Translations under genes and position numbers: made by a program
Notes under the pieces: generated by a model
Databases searched by the model: none
What the model was told of the DNA's origin: nothing
The model's input: the letters and a program-made list of their open reading frames with translations, nothing else
NCBI GenBank assembly: GCA_963457665.1
Contig: OY735237.1
Span: 5,092,832 to 5,156,831 of the forward strand
Length of the DNA stretch: 64,000 nt
Reading direction: 5' to 3'
Origin: Thysanoteuthis rhombus
Taxonomy: Eukaryota; Mollusca; Cephalopoda; Oegopsida; Thysanoteuthidae
Shown here: one piece after another, positions 20,346 to 33,394 of the stretch
Layout of the letters: each line of letters begins with the position of its first letter
Position numbering within the stretch: position 1 is the first letter of the stretch

Positions 20346-21700
20346 AGGATAGACTTAATGGTTATAAGTTCTTATTAAGGAGTAGTGAAGTGAGTGACAC
20401 CACTTATGGCGGTTGTCACCTGCCTCTAAGTCTATATCATAAACCGCAGACCAAGAGAAGACCAACTTGTGGTACAGGAATGCTGGGTGGGGATGGCTAT
20501 TGCCACAACCAACGAAAGGGCACCAGCTAGCTAACTCTTATTCTCTAAGAAAATACTGGATGGGATGCATAAAAAAATAAGAAGAGAAATAAACAATGGC
20601 TCATTGGAGAGACACAGTAGCATCATAAAGGATAATTGATTGTTGGGATTTCTGAAATTCCCTAGGGAGGACATTGGATGAGAACAGAAATATACATTGG
20701 CCCTTTTTATATCAAGAAAATTCTATGAAAATTAGAATAATTGGTAATTGAAAGGTGTTATATCTAGTGAATAGGTTGGATTAATGAACATTCCCCAGTC
20801 AAACTGTAACTAGTTTTGCCTGGTCAACAAAGAAATGGGGTCTAGTGTTATCCAGATTGAATAGTATGCCCTTTTTTTAGGTGATTCTGGATGGATGCTC
20901 CTCATCAATTGGTCTAATTGGGAGCAGTAGTCAAATATTAGGTCCCCTTGAAGGAGCTCATAGTAGAGGACTTCTTTCCAATCCAACTATAAACACAGTG
21001 CCACCTTCTTTGGATGAACATTTAACTTTAGTATGATTAGTTGTAGTTCACACGCACATACATTCTCTTGCATTCTATGTTGTAAAGTATTCACTTTTCA
21101 TTGCCCATCATAATTTGTTTCTAAAACAGAACACTTGATTTTTTTCAATTAAATCATGTGGAAGCCTTACATCAGAGCAACTAACATAATCAAAGTGGTA
21201 TGCTTGATTGGGATATTATGTTGACTATCTCCTGCATCATATCACATTGATTATTATAAAGCAATGTCTTAAATTGATCACTTCCGCCTCACCATGAAAT
21301 ATTTTCAGCAATACATTGTACCTTCTTGATAAATTGCACATCTTTTTTTTTCAATTTCAAGCCACATCTTAACCTTTCTTGAAACAGAAAGTAAAATATG
21401 CTGATAACACGGCTTGTTTTTCCATCTTCAGTGTTAGAATCAATAGAGAAAAATATGCTAATTTGTATAAGGATTTTTTTACGACAGCTGTCACAAGACA
21501 ATCAAAAGAAGTCTTTTTTGATAAAGTTAGTTAAAACTAAATGCTCCTTATGCCATCTAATGGCAAACACAGAGCAAACTTTTTGGCCAATCCTATAATT
21601 AAAACCATATTGACATTTTTTCAAGTTTAACATATTGTTGGCCATCTAGTGTTGGGACTGTTGCCAGTGCAGACCTCATGCCTCTTCATACTTAGTTCAA
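20346..21700. other. No recognised feature
   Basis: AT-rich sequence with no supported gene or RNA. A small palindrome (GTGACACC ... GGTTGTCACC) lies near 20395-20428. Confidence 0.35.
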
Positions 21701-21735
21701 TGTCATTATTTGTATGAAATATATATAAATGACAA

Positions 21736-22179
21736 TTGGAAGGTGAAGAGAAAAACTCAAGAGATAAGTGTCACTTCTCAAAATTTTTATCATTATTCTA
21801 TGGGCATGGTTTGATTCATGGTTTGACGTTGGGGGGCAACTATCTTTTTCTGAGAGAAATATTTATGACGGTTCACAGAGAAAAATATGCTGTTTACATG
21901 TTTGATGCTGAAGAGGATAATGTGAATATTTCTGTGTTTGGATGTTTTGTGGGAGCGGTAGGGGAGGTCTTTGTATCTGTGTAAAGAAGGGTGACATTTG
22001 GTTTGAAATAAGGTGGGTCTATGAAAGGCGAGTTCAGGGGGTATATGTTTCCTCTCTCTGGGTGTTTGGCTTGTCTTAGATAAGAAAGGCAATGATGGGC
22101 AAGAATGGTCATTTCTAAAGGTAAGGTGGATTTTGTTATTTTTTATCATAAGATGGAGAGGTGCAACATTTAAAAACAT
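21736..22179. other. Unassigned region with opposed open frames
   Basis: An 82-codon frame on the plus strand (21736-21984) and a 128-codon frame on the minus strand (21793-22179) overlap. Neither shows a motif, signal peptide or family match that I recognise. The plus strand is unusually G+T-rich here compared with its surroundings. Both frames are more likely chance than coding. Confidence 0.2.
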
Positions 22180-22558
22180 TATCAGACTATAGCATAAAGT
22201 AAAACAAATACAATAGTGGCACTTACTAAACTGTCTATTTATACTGTCAAAAAAAGTTTAAATTCAGCCCCTTTGACTTCATCCTGAAAGCAGTAAGAAT
22301 TCATCACTTCCCTAGATGGACCCTGGATCTTTATCTCTTTGACAATGTGCAAGTGGTTTGTTTTTATGGCCAGCTCTTCCCCCAGGGGGAGGGGTGTTTT
22401 TTTTTTTTTTTTGGTACAATTCACCTTTGTTGAATTTAGGTTTAGTGGCTTATTACAATCAAATTGAATAGGCAAATAAAAATTGAAAGTCTTACCCTCA
22501 CAAACTGTTTTGGTGTGCATTTGTAAAAGAAAAAGAGGAGGGAAGTCAGTGATGCACC

Positions 22559-22560
<2 letters not shown>

Positions 22561-22594
<34 letters not shown>
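22561..22594. repeat. (AT)n microsatellite
   Basis: An uninterrupted AT run of about 34 bp. Confidence 0.95.
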
Positions 22595-22599
<5 letters not shown>

Positions 22600-22804
22600 T
22601 GCATGCCACAGCATAGGGGCACTGTATCCTATTTTGAAATATAATTGAAATCTTAAAAATTGTCAAGCTTTTTCCTAGAAAAAGAAAGATGCACACTCTG
22701 CTGTGCGTAAGAAAATCTACAAAAAAAAGCAAAAACAAACCAAGCTTACAATTTAATTTTTAGTTGTTTTCATATTAAGATGAACTTGAAAACTAGTCAA
22801 ATGT

Positions 22805-22860
22805 GACAAAGATAACGTGTTACAATAGTTCATCCAATGATAATAATAATGCAAACAACA
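22805..22860 (+). repeat. Family L SINE tail-like fragment
   Basis: GATAACGTGTTACAATAGTT, CATCCAATGATAATAATAAT matches the tail near 62.29-62.33 kb. From 22861 to 23640 nothing else is recognised; short open frames at 23016-23608 have no support. Confidence 0.45.
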
Positions 22861-23644
22861 TAGAACATTTTTCTCAAAAAACCCCGTCTTCCCGAGGAGA
22901 GACTTAAGAAGAAGTTGTAAAATATAAAACGGTAAAGAAAAACTAGCAAAAAGAAATTATGTTTTAGATGAAAAAAGTTAAAAAAATGAGTGTAAAGAAA
23001 TCATATTTTGCATAAATGTTTACTGTACAAATTAGATTAATTATGTTTCTCCATAAGAACATTGTTATGCCACAAGAAAGTAGTCTACAGTTGGTTAATG
23101 TTATGTGTTTCTATTTTGATGACATTCTATACAATTTTGCTTACATTATTTTATGGTATTTTTTATTACATACCTGTTATTATTTTCTACTGCACAGTTA
23201 CTTTAATCAATTAATATTTTTGTAAGAATACTGTATCAATAAACATGCTATTGTACATTTCTTACATATTTTTTCTCTTCACAAATTCCGCCATCATTTT
23301 TTCAGGTAAAGACCTACTCAACACTCGTCTCTTTTTATATAATAAATTAACTTTGACTGCGCGTCTCCAAGATGTGAAAATAATTGCATTCAAAATTGCA
23401 GGATGTATGGTATTGAAACATGAGGAAGGGTAGGCCATGGGATAAAAAAAAAAAATTCATTGAATTTGGAAGCAGATCTAGTCTAGGGGCCGATTCTGAT
23501 ATTTTCACGAACTGGTACCACCCAAAGTGGCCAAACAATTCTTGTTTTTTTGTCTTCCTACATATCTCCAGTTTATATTTTGGCATGATAACCCTACCTC
23601 TCTTGTAGCTTTATGATAGTCATCACTCTGTAAACAAAGTTCAT

Positions 23645-23790
23645 CATCATCAGCAGCCTTTTAGCGTCTGTTGTTAGATATAGACCTTCCCCAAGATTTA
23701 TCAAAACTCTCTATCATGGGCGTTGCAGAGCCAGTACTAGTATGATTTTCTTGTTTTTGAAGGTTGAGCTTGCTCTACTGAAGGCTTGCC
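23645..23790 (-). pseudogene. RTE-clade LINE 3' fragment, minus arm of a head-to-head pair
   Basis: From a (CAT)n tail at 23641-23651 the reverse strand reads the ORF end back to the W..D block, then jumps to the region encoding QVFGRASSTFKN-like sequence (GTTTTTGAAGGTTGAGC). An internal deletion joins the two parts. Confidence 0.75.
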
Positions 23791-23965
23791 AACCAATGGA
23801 CATCATCTCATAATATGGATCCCCAGAGATCACACTCACAACTAGGATACTCAACTGAGAGATAAACTAGACAAATTCAGAATGTACTGGCTCCGTGATG
23901 CCCATGGTAGAGAAGTGTGGCAAATCGTGGGGACGGTCTATGTCCAATAAGACTGATGATGATGA
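23791..23965 (+). pseudogene. RTE-clade LINE 3' fragment, plus arm of a head-to-head pair
   Basis: The plus strand reads from the NQWTS..TTWIPRDH block through LDKFR.YWLRDAHGREVW to a decayed GTVYVQ, then ACTGATGATGATGAAG. It abuts the minus arm, so both 3' tails point outwards. Confidence 0.8.
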
Positions 23966-23967
23966 AG

Positions 23968-24265
23968 GTTACCAACCGAGAAGTCTAGGCTGTGCCCGGA
24001 TACCCATCCACTACATTCTGTTCCACCAATGTTATTTCCACAGGCTATGCTGTGTAAACCACATCTTGGATATGGAAGATCCTGAAGGACTTGCTGTACT
24101 GGGAACTAGCCTCTAAAAAGTGAGTGCAAAGGTAGACCTACGTCTGCAAGAGAGATACAAAGTCATTAAATGCTGAGAGGTAGGAGAACATTGTAGGTGA
24201 TCACTTTCACTGGATGCTGGAACAGTACTCGATATTGACCTTAGAATATATACTGGGATATATAT
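23968..24265 (+). repeat. Family F repeat, copy 1
   Basis: It aligns closely with 25498-25790: ACCAACCGAGAAGTCTAGGC, TGCCCGGATACCCATCC, ATTTCCACAGGCTATGCTG, GGATATGGAAGATCCT, GGGAACTAGCCTC, AAAAAGTGAGTGCAA and CATTGTAGGTGATCACTTT. It is non-coding; the 73-codon open frame inside it is interrupted in the other copy. Confidence 0.8.
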
Positions 24266-24299
24266 ATAATAACCATTTCAGTAATCCTAACTTGTATTT

Positions 24300-24560
24300 G
24301 GCCGAATTCTATTTTGGAGCTGATCCATGCGCAATTATCTGCCCTTAGTCCTATTTAACTATCTAACCAAATGATAGCTTCAAAAGTTCTCTGTCTGTCT
24401 ACATGATATTTCTAAAAGTTATCAATGAATTTCATGAAAGGTTTGTGGAAGGGTGGGCTATAGGCTACGGAAGTAGTGCTTAAATTTTGGAGTGGATCCA
24501 TGCACATTTACCTATCTGTCCACACAAGCGTTCCATTTAGAAAAAAATGATTTAGGACCT
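24300..24560 (-). repeat. Imperfect duplicated repeat with GACA-type tail
   Basis: Two related stretches, TGGAGCTGATCCATGCGCAA and TGGAGTGGATCCATGCACAT, lie about 180 bp apart, with CTGTCTGTCTACA and CTATCTGTCCACA after them. The intervening ATGAATTTCATGAAAGG and GGAAGGGTGGG words recur, inverted, near 61.05-61.12 kb. It looks like a widespread invertebrate repeat type; class unknown. Confidence 0.5.
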
Positions 24561-25497
24561 TTGATTGTAAATAGCTTGAAATAACTTGCTCTGAAGTGTA
24601 TTATTTTTCTATAAAGCTTTCTAACCATAAAATTTCCCTTCCAACGATATATACAATATGCCCTTATTTGATGAAATTTTTATGTTTCTGACTAGGACAG
24701 CACAGCAAAAATCCGTCATTTTCAATTCTCTATAAAATAAGTAATTAAAGGTCAAGTGAAAATCACTCTTTTTTCCAAATGGTGTGCATTTAATGACCCT
24801 ATGGTGTTAGAAATCGTATTCTATTTTCCTTTGTCCATATATCCACACATACGACTAAGAATTAAATCATAGTGTTCAGCTGTAAAAAAAAAAGACGGAA
24901 AGTATACATAACTGAGGTCTCTTTTCAAGGGACCCCTTGTGACGTCCCGACTAACAATTTCAGGTCCCAGCTAGACCAAAAAATTTGTATTTGTGAACAA
25001 ATTATACAGTAAGCCTGTAATTATGGTGTTATGTGCCGCCCCAAATTATAATGTGAAGGAAGCAAATGTGAATAAAGATTGCACCAGCTATCATTCTAAA
25101 TGTATATGTTGTCGAGCCTTGTCAAAATGGAATAGATTAATGCTGTTTATCTCTTCTACAATCTACTAATATCACTTGGTGTCGATATATATCATTACAT
25201 GATAAATTAACACTTGTATGTGTATGTGTTTATTCTCATACACACAGCAGATTAACCAAAGTGTATAGTATAAACTTACTTCAGAGACTGTTGGTGATGC
25301 TCTCTTTATAATCTATTTAAAAAATTTAACATTACTAAATTTATTAGGAAAAATATTTGAAAAAAGTGCTAGTGAATCAGTACTAAATAGGGCAGTGCTA
25401 AGTAGGGTATATTACTGTATTTTTTTGCTATTGAAGAAAGAGGAATAATTCTGAAATCCATTTTTGTAGGCCAACAGTATGTGATTTAATGAGCTTG
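24561..25497. other. No recognised feature
   Basis: AT-rich sequence with short homopolymers. No gene or RNA is supported. Confidence 0.35.
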
Positions 25498-25790
25498 TTT
25501 ACCAACAGAGAGGTCTACGCTGAGCCCGGATACCAATCCTTTACACTCTGTTCCATCAATACTATTTCCACAGGCTATGTTATGTAAAGCACAACTTGGA
25601 TATGGAAGATCCTAAAGGACTTGCTGTACCGGGAACTAGCCTCCAAAAAGTGAGTGCAAGGGTGACCCTGTGTCTGTAAGCGAGACATGAAGTCATTAAA
25701 TATTGTGAGGTATGAGTACATTGTAGGTGATCACTTTTACTGGACATTGGAACAATACTTGATATTGATCTTCAAATATTTTCTGATACC
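25498..25790 (+). repeat. Family F repeat, copy 2
   Basis: The second copy of the repeat at 23968-24265, in the same orientation and matching end to end with scattered substitutions. The pair lies about 1.5 kb apart. Confidence 0.8.
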
Positions 25791-25974
25791 CCTTTCTGTA
25801 ATCCTTACTTGTACGTAGCCAGATTTAGGTCAAAATTCTAAAAATTAAAAAAAGATAGGCAAAAAAAAAAATTGAAATTGGCAAAGATACACTGACCCTT
25901 CAAATACCGCAGTCTTTGGGTTCTATGAATCTTCCCCCAGTGAGGACCAGAGTGTATGTATCTGTGTGAGTACA

Positions 25975-26365
25975 TATCAAATTACTGTAACCCCATGAAT
26001 GACCTGACCAACAAGCCAAGTGGGCTAAAGATTCTACTCTTTTTTTTTCTTGTCTATGTCTCCAGACAACCCTGGTCATATTTTTGGGGCCCACAACCTT
26101 GGAAATTTGCATGGGTATATCACTAGGCACCATCTGAAAACTTTTTTTTGTTTTTTCAATGAAGTGCTCTTCAGGTCTCTATGGTCATTTTGGAACCAAT
26201 AATGCCAAAATCTTGAGCTGGTATTTTTTGATAATTTTAGATAGAAGATCCATTTAAAAAAAAATTTTTTCCAGATGATTTTTGATAGAAGATCCATTTT
26301 GAGATTATTAGTTCTGGTATATATGTAGCCTACAGTGATTCATTTAGGTAAGGTACAGATATCTC
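25975..26365 (+). repeat. Family D interspersed repeat
   Basis: ACTGTAACCCCATGAATGAC, ACAAGCCAAGTGGGCTA, CCTGGTCATATTTTTGG, ACCTTGGAAATTTGCATGG, ATCACTAGGCACCATCTGAA, TATGGTCATTTTGGAACCA and ACAGTGATTCATTTAGG follow the family D order. Minus-strand open frames here are shadows of the repeat. Confidence 0.8.
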
Positions 26366-27780
26366 GTTAAACATCTCATTTCATTTTGAAAATAAATACA
26401 TATATGTCAGTATATAAAAAAAAACAAAAAAAAAACTAAGCCTGGCTGTGCTAGGATCAAATTTTCTTGCTTCATTAAAATCTTAAAGGTAAACAAGACA
26501 GAATTCATTTTTCCGTATAATATTTTTTCATAAATAAGTCCCATTTCAACTCCTTTAGAACAGGGAGTGAATTCATCAGTTTTCATGTACACTGTTATTC
26601 CTGCATGACATTATTGGTTTTTAGTCTAGTCATTGCTATTGTTGTTACATATGAAAATGAAGTCAAAACTCAATGGGTGTTTTACAATAGACAAAGATCA
26701 CACTGTGTCCAATCCATTGGTATTATGATTAAGCTGCTTACTATCAATGCTCAATATAGACAGTTATGGGGCTTGGAGAAGTTACAGCGAGTGATAGTCC
26801 TCCAAATACCCTAATAAGCCATTTGCCATTTGTTAACTCAGTGAAGTAGACTAACTCAATGCCTCAAAGATGGTAGATGTGAACTCTCATAGGTGCTGCT
26901 GTACCAAAGTCAAATATAGTGTCCTCGAACAAATACAACAACTCAATATGTAACTCCACCTACAATGCGTAAGGGTTAACTGTTGGGGCCCTTAGCAACA
27001 GGTTAACATCTGTAGTCTTATTCAGTTTGGTAATGAGCTGTCAAATGTAAGAATCAATCATGTCAAATAGATGCTTTTTCCACTTTACACTTCTTGGACT
27101 GGCAGACAATTAAAAACAAATTAATTTTCAAGAGAAAAAAATCAAAAGTCATTTTTAGAAGTAATTAATAAAGTTCAAAGACTCAATTGACTGACTTTTA
27201 CACACTTAATTGGTTACTGTCAAACACAACAAATTATTGGCATCAAATTTGAATATTCTTGAAAATAAACAGTTGTCTAAATACCAACAGGAATATTAGA
27301 GTCCTCTTTAAACAATTAAATTTTCTGAGACATTTAGCTCCAAATGTCAGAATGTTTATCTAGCGCTAAGAGCATGGTAACAAAACTTAAGTATTTTTCT
27401 TCTCCTTACAGTGGGTGGCAAATTTTTCGTGTGTGTGTATTTGCACAGACCCCCAGAACATAATTTCTGACTAATCATCACCAAATTCTGGCAGGATGTG
27501 TATTTTTGATAAATCTCAAAGTACATTTTGGGATTCTATAAAAAAATTTTTCTGTAGAATCCATAAGTACTTATAGAGGTTTAGAAGGTCTTCTAATTTT
27601 CCATCTTCTTTCTTGTACGTCCAGAGGTGATGAGACATGGTTTTTGATACACTGAAAAAGCAAGCTTCTTTTAGGATCTGTTTAATTGTTAAATTTGACT
27701 AAATCTTGGATATGCAACTGTTTTGTGTTCAATCCAAAATTCTTGGTGGTTCTGAATGGCAAGCTTAGTGTTGATTATTA
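26366..27780. other. No recognised feature
   Basis: AT-rich, with weak open frames only. No motif, RNA or repeat match was found by eye. Confidence 0.35.
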
Positions 27781-27860
27781 TAGATTGATTTACCTAAACT
27801 ATTTTCCTCATCTGCAGCCTTCTTCGGATGTCATAGTTAGTAACCTTCTGGAAATTTTAA
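27781..27860 (-). repeat. Solo Penelope-type terminal motif relic (partial)
   Basis: CTATTTTCCTCATCTGCAGC, CTTCTTCGGATGTCAT shares CTATTTTCCTCATCT with the GIY-YIG-associated motif at 7548 and the GAAGAAGGC motif on the minus strand. Confidence 0.35.
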
Positions 27861-29800
27861 ACCAAACCCTTTATTTTATCTATGGAAGTAGGTTGTTCTA
27901 ATTCGGTTGTACATGTCATAGGATATCTTGTATTGGTTAATTCTTCATAGTTAATCTATACATGTCTCTCTCACAGGATCAGAGTATATGACATGTACTA
28001 CATGACTTAGGAATTGAACTCACAACAGCCAGACAGGTTACTAAATATGCTCAACCAACACTATTTACCTCTAGACCACTCTCCCATGGGTCAATGGGCT
28101 AATGAATTAAAGTGGATAAAATACCAGAAGGGTTACCAACTACGACAGACACCTGTTTCTGTGGATAGATTCAGTGAGGAGATTGTCTGGAAGATCTTGT
28201 GGCACCATCTGTGCCTGTTAACAGCCTCTGTTTCTGATTTGCAGTAGTTGATTTTGCCAGTGTTAAAGGGAATCTATGTATCTCTTCCATGGTATCCCTT
28301 TGTTTCGTTGGCTGGAGACCAGCTTGTTGAATAGCTGAGTCTTTGAAGATAATTGGACATAGATTATTACTAACCCTCAAAATATTTGTTGAGATTCTTC
28401 ATTAGTATAAATTAATTTTAGATAATTTTGATTTTGGCTAACCTTACCCACTTGAAAAATGTATGTGTGTGTGTGTAGGAAGGTACGTTGTATTGCAGCG
28501 GAAAGAAATCTGAGCTGTGTGCATCTCTAGAACTGTTAGCATGCAGAGGAAATCAGAGTAGTTTGCCAGACGAATTCCGACTGAGAAAAGTCAGTATCAA
28601 TACTTGACCAATAATCTCTTCTTTATATGCATTCAAGACCCAAGAGGCTTAGATGAACATTAGATCTTTTCTTTCTGAAATAATCTCATTAGTTCATATC
28701 CCACTACGAAGATAGAACCCCCATCACCACCACCCTCAGACATATTGAGTAAAATCTGGTTCTCAAGTTAGGTATAGAAAACTCAAGAATTTATATAATA
28801 CTAAAAGTCTAATTGTTTTTTTAAATTTGTTTTTGACCAAGCAGCCAAACAGGGGTATTGTTGCCAGAAGTATTGAATTAAGGTACCCCTAAAATTTGCT
28901 AACCCAACTCATTCAGGCCTGGACCACATGTGAGTCCACTTTTTACTTTGCAGCAATTTTGAGTAGATAATGAGGTCATATGACTATCATATTTGTATAT
29001 GTTTGCCATAAATAATATCCATATCTTATAACCATTAAAATGATATAGGACTTCCCAGGGCTTCTTAGAAAATGAGAAAACTTAGATCATTCCATTATGT
29101 CCTTGCTTCGTAACCCTTGAAAAACCCAGGCATGAATGAATTAAAGAATGCAAATAATATCTCAGTGAATGATAATAGTGTTGGATCTGTGTAAAGGCTC
29201 AGGTAACTATTAATTACTAATTATAGAGTAGTCTCCCTTATTCATCTATATATTTGCGGATGAATAAAAAAAATCCAAATTCATTTCGGGCACATCAGAT
29301 TTCATTAATTTTCTATTGAAAGATGACCCAATGGGTCACAGAATTGTCTTATTTATCCTAACACACTCATGTATTTTCAAGTTTTTATTTATGATGACTT
29401 CATCATTAAATCAAGGTGATAAATCTGAGTCTCAAAGAATCTGAATTTTTTTTTCTCAGGACAGCCTCTGGTTTGTTTTTTCGTCAAACTACTATAGAAT
29501 TTTGATTTATAACAGCAATAACGGATGAAAATGACCACGCCAAAACCAGGGACGTCAAGCAGGAATAACAATAACATAGATGCATGCAAAGATTATGGAT
29601 TCACTTCTACTTCTAAAGCCGAACTCAGGTCAATTTATTTTGCTAAAGTTTGCAAATCCTATTGACAGAAACCGCTAATAAAGGAGTTGAAATGGGAAAC
29701 ATAGTTTTTTAATCATATTGTATGGAGAAATGAATTCTGTTTTGTTTACCTTTTTAATGAAGCAAGGAGTTTTGATCCTAGTATAGCCAAACTGTTTCAT
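27861..29800. other. No recognised feature
   Basis: AT-rich; a (GT)n run at about 28464-28478 with GAGCTGTGTGCATCTC nearby weakly recalls family I sequence at 19.52 kb. No gene is supported. Confidence 0.35.
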
Positions 29801-30190
29801 TAGAAACCGTCAACCAAAACTGTCAAGATACGTTTCATAGGTTGTATGTGTCATGTGTACAGGTCACACCAAAAGAGCTAGAACAATGAAAATTAATTCT
29901 TATGTCTAGAAGAAATGTTTTTTTTAAAAAAAAATCTAAAATTAGGTTTTAGTGGTGGTAGGGTCTAATTTACAATGTAAGTTTTTTGTAAATTAGTCCC
30001 TTAGTTTGTGTCTGGCAGCCTTGTTTTTTGAAAATTCAGACTTTTTAGTGACCCAAGCGAAGGGTTTGAGAAGTAACTTATTCAGTGATCACCCATTTTT
30101 CAAATTTTCTTGATGATCATCCCCAACATAGTACACTGTCAAAAGACGGTATCACATGACGGTTTCTATTGGGTTATTAACTAGACCTGT
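29801..30190 (-). repeat. Family B interspersed repeat, near full length
   Basis: It starts TAGAAACCGTCAACCAAAAC, TGTCAAGATACGTTTCATAG and ends GACGGTTTCTATTGGG, AACTAGACCTG. Part of the GGTCTGGCTGG region is deleted. The central AATTAGTCCCTTAGTTTGTG and GATCACCCATTTTTCAAA blocks are clear. Confidence 0.8.
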
Positions 30191-31860
30191 TTTTTCTTAT
30201 TATCAATATCATCATCTATACTTAGATACCATTTGCTCCTCCGCATTCAGGAAACTCTAGAATCTATGCTAAAAAATTCCGTTCTCCTCCTCCTTCGTAC
30301 CTAGTTTCAATCTGGTCCTTTGGTTAGATACAGAAAACTCGAGTATCCTACAACCTTCTGTTGGCATGTACTTGGCAGGAAATCTTCCATTCACTGCTGA
30401 TAAGTACTCACACAAAGTGAATGTGTACACCATACAATCCGTGCTGTTCTTGGAAATGCTCTGACCTAGTCTGCTGGTTATAACAATTTGGTCATTATGC
30501 ACATAACTTTGGCATTCAACGTATTAAAATGAAGCACTTGTGGCTGGCTTATTTGCTTATATACCTCTGATCCCAATATGTAATGCCACAACCCCGTAAT
30601 TGTCGAGTCGTTCCTATCTCATCCCTGACCTTCGTGCTCATGTTGTGATTTCAAGATTCACAAAGGCGTAAATGAAGACTTTGATTGGAATGTCTTCTTG
30701 GCTCAGGGGTGCTACATACAAAAACAGGAACAATGAGCATCCAAAATGATAAGATAATGGTGGTCTGACAGGAACAAACTGGTTTATTGATGACAGGATT
30801 ATAGATTCAAGAACCGCAATGGGTCAGGTAATTTTAGCAAACATACGCTCTATGAATATGTAGCGGCAAGAAAGACGGGGCTGGTCTTAGACAGAGAAGC
30901 TATCTTTGTCAGGGAATTGGTGAACTTAAAGCTAGAAAAATTGGTTGTTGTAGGGGGCTGCATAGAAGCAGTGTATCGGGTAACGTTGGGTAGCAAACTA
31001 TTGGCAAAACTGGCAAGATTTCTAAATTTTGGGTCTATTTATCAATGACTTTTGAACAGAGGGAGTTGTAAAGGGGAATAATGTCCAGTCTGGATGATTA
31101 ATTCAACCCTTGCTCAATTCTGCATAATTGACAAAACTTCAACTCTCACCATGTAATTTGATTGGCTGACAACCTCACACTGCCCCCAAAAGGGTGTCTC
31201 CATTTCTTTGTCAGATGACCAACCAATCAAAATGGGCTCATCACACCCAGTTCCGTATTACTAGGCAGAGACTACTGTACTTTTTAGGTATGATTCAACT
31301 TCTGTTTGATATTTCAAACAAAATAAAACCAAACTCATTATCTTTCCTATCTCGAATACCCTCGCAGATTTGACTGACTTTTTGTACCTTACCACCCCCT
31401 TCCCCATACTGGAGCCCTATCTCCAAGATCTGAGTGTTTACCTAGACTGATCATCGGGTTCAATTCTTCAAGAAATTTTACCTACATCCTATTGAAGTGT
31501 TCTTGAATTTTTTGTGCTGGTAATTTGATTATCATTTCATTTTCGTTATTAACTGAACCAGGTGTGATTTGTATGTCATGTCTTTTCATTAAGTTGACCA
31601 GTCCCAATCATTCAAGTTCGGTATAATTGTTCAAAAAAAAAAATTATTTGATAGGGAGGACTCTCTTTCAAATTCTTGACTCTCGTAGTTCTGACTTGTA
31701 AAATCCAAAATAATCTAATGTCTCAGTTGTGTCCTAGTAGAATTAATTCATGAAGGTAACCCTCTCCTAATCAAATATTATGAGATAGTAGCTGTCATTC
31801 TTGTCACAAGTTCCGGGTTGTAATGCTTTTGCTTCATAAGTATGCTTATGATTTATATTC
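30191..31860. other. No recognised feature
   Basis: Somewhat less AT-rich than its surroundings but without a supported gene. The 77-codon minus frame at 30269-30502 has no recognised motif. Confidence 0.35.
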
Positions 31861-31866
31861 ATGGCT

Positions 31867-32051
31867 AATGATTTTATAATAGAAAAGCATTGAGAATCAA
31901 GAAAGGGATTGTTAGTGGTCAACAATTAATGCAAGCATTACTGATAGAATAGGGCTATAATATGTATAATACAAATCAATTACTAATGATTTTACTATAG
32001 AAATGCGGGAAAAAAATTGATTATCGATGGTCAGGAAATGATGCAAAATAA
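31867..32051. repeat. Imperfect tandem duplication, period about 118 bp
   Basis: TAATGATTTTATAATAGAAA at 31867 and TAATGATTTTACTATAGAAA at about 31985 begin two related blocks that both contain a GATTGTTAGTGGTCA or GATTATCGATGGTCA word and end with TGCAA. A related stretch occurs at 58.89-58.97 kb (GTCAGTGGTCAGGAATGCAA). Confidence 0.55.
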
Positions 32052-32961
32052 AGATTTTAGATGTATGATAATGTATTTAGATGTATATAGATCTTCTGTT
32101 TCTTAAAGATTTTCATTAGTTCAGATCTAAGATCAAAGAACATCTGCTTAATAAAAGTTATTTTGATTCTAGTTCTTGAAGACATATCCTTGATTCCTCT
32201 CCCAAATAAAAGGAAGTTGATTTTGTGAGATTTTCTTGGATGATTTTTGGCTGGACTCTGTGCCAATCCCAAGGGGGTCTTCTAATTGGGTTTTCCAGTC
32301 CAGTGCAAAGAGTTACTAAAAATAGCCATGGTGCTCCTTCTCTACCATTACCACATTCATATTCATCTCAGGGCTAAATTCTTCATGTTTCCTTCCCCCA
32401 TTTTTTCTTTCATAGAAATAACAAACATCATGGGGTTGCTAAATCCCTTTGGTGACCAGGATCTTAGGAAGTGGCGCAAAGCTGTTTTTGTCCCCCTCCC
32501 CTGCACAACCACCCTTGTCCTTTGGCCTTCTTGTTTTCATCTGCTATATAACTGTTTCAGCACACCATACTATATTCACCCATCTGTAAATGATAGTCAA
32601 CCTATTTCATTGATTGACATGAATTGAGTGAGAAGTTTTTGATACATAGCTCTATACAAGAAACCTGGGGTAGACCTAGATGCGATGCATTGGCTGCACC
32701 CTCCCCTCAGTGGCTTTATTGGTGACAAGGGTTGAACTTGACTTTTTTTGTCCCAGGAATTTAATTTTTTTTTCAGGATACCATTGCCCAATATATATAT
32801 GTTTTTGTATATCTATTAACAATGAAGAATGCTCTATATTCTAAGTAAAATTCCCGAAATAGAGCTTTAATATATATTTTTCATTTTATGAAGTATATTG
32901 TTACATTCTAGTAGATTCTTTCACTTATGAAATCATTGTAAAATAAAAAATATATATACTA
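32052..32961. other. No recognised feature
   Basis: It contains a 113-codon plus frame at 32286-32627 with no recognisable domain; coding is not supported. Short AT repeats lie near 32791 and 32950. Confidence 0.3.
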
Positions 32962-33350
32962 GCCATCACAGTCGATAATTGGACAACCGTAATTTTGAAA
33001 TCATGAACAAAAATTCCATCAAAGCCTAAATATGGTCAGAATAAATTCTATTAATGATTTCAGTGGCATTTTCAATTGAAAAGCATCTAAACTATGGTGA
33101 AAAAAGCATTTCGATATTATCAATAAACCCATCAAAATAAGGCTGCCCAAAAATGTGGAAAAAGCTTTTTTCCAAAAATAAAAATAAAAACATTTTTAGG
33201 AGGGGTTTAATAGAATACTGCTGCCAATTTTCAAGTCTGTAAACTAAACAGTATGGCCAGGAGCACTGGAACATACAAACGAACAAACAAACACATATTC
33301 ATATAAAAGAATATCAAACCCTTAAACACCTTTGGTGGCTACAGTCGTTC
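32962..33350 (-). repeat. Family E interspersed repeat
   Basis: It is homologous to 13591-13920 in the same orientation: GATAATTGGACAACCGTAAT, AAAAGCATTTCG, AAAAACATTTTTAGGAGGGG, AACAGTATGGCCAGGAGCAC, CAAACAAACACATA, GTGGCTACAGTCGTTCAA. An (AT)n run follows at once (33350-33370). Confidence 0.75.
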
Positions 33351-33371
33351 AATATATATATATATATATAT
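33350..33371. repeat. (AT)n microsatellite
   Basis: About 20 bp of uninterrupted AT. Confidence 0.9.
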
Positions 33372-33394
33372 TTGAGAAATGGACATATGTAGTC

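Noticed and set aside
21736..22179. Opposed frames of 82 and 128 codons
   Set aside because: No motif on either strand; two overlapping opposed frames in unique sequence are more likely chance.
32286..32627. A 113-codon plus frame
   Set aside because: No recognisable domain, signal or repeat-derived match; not supported as a gene.
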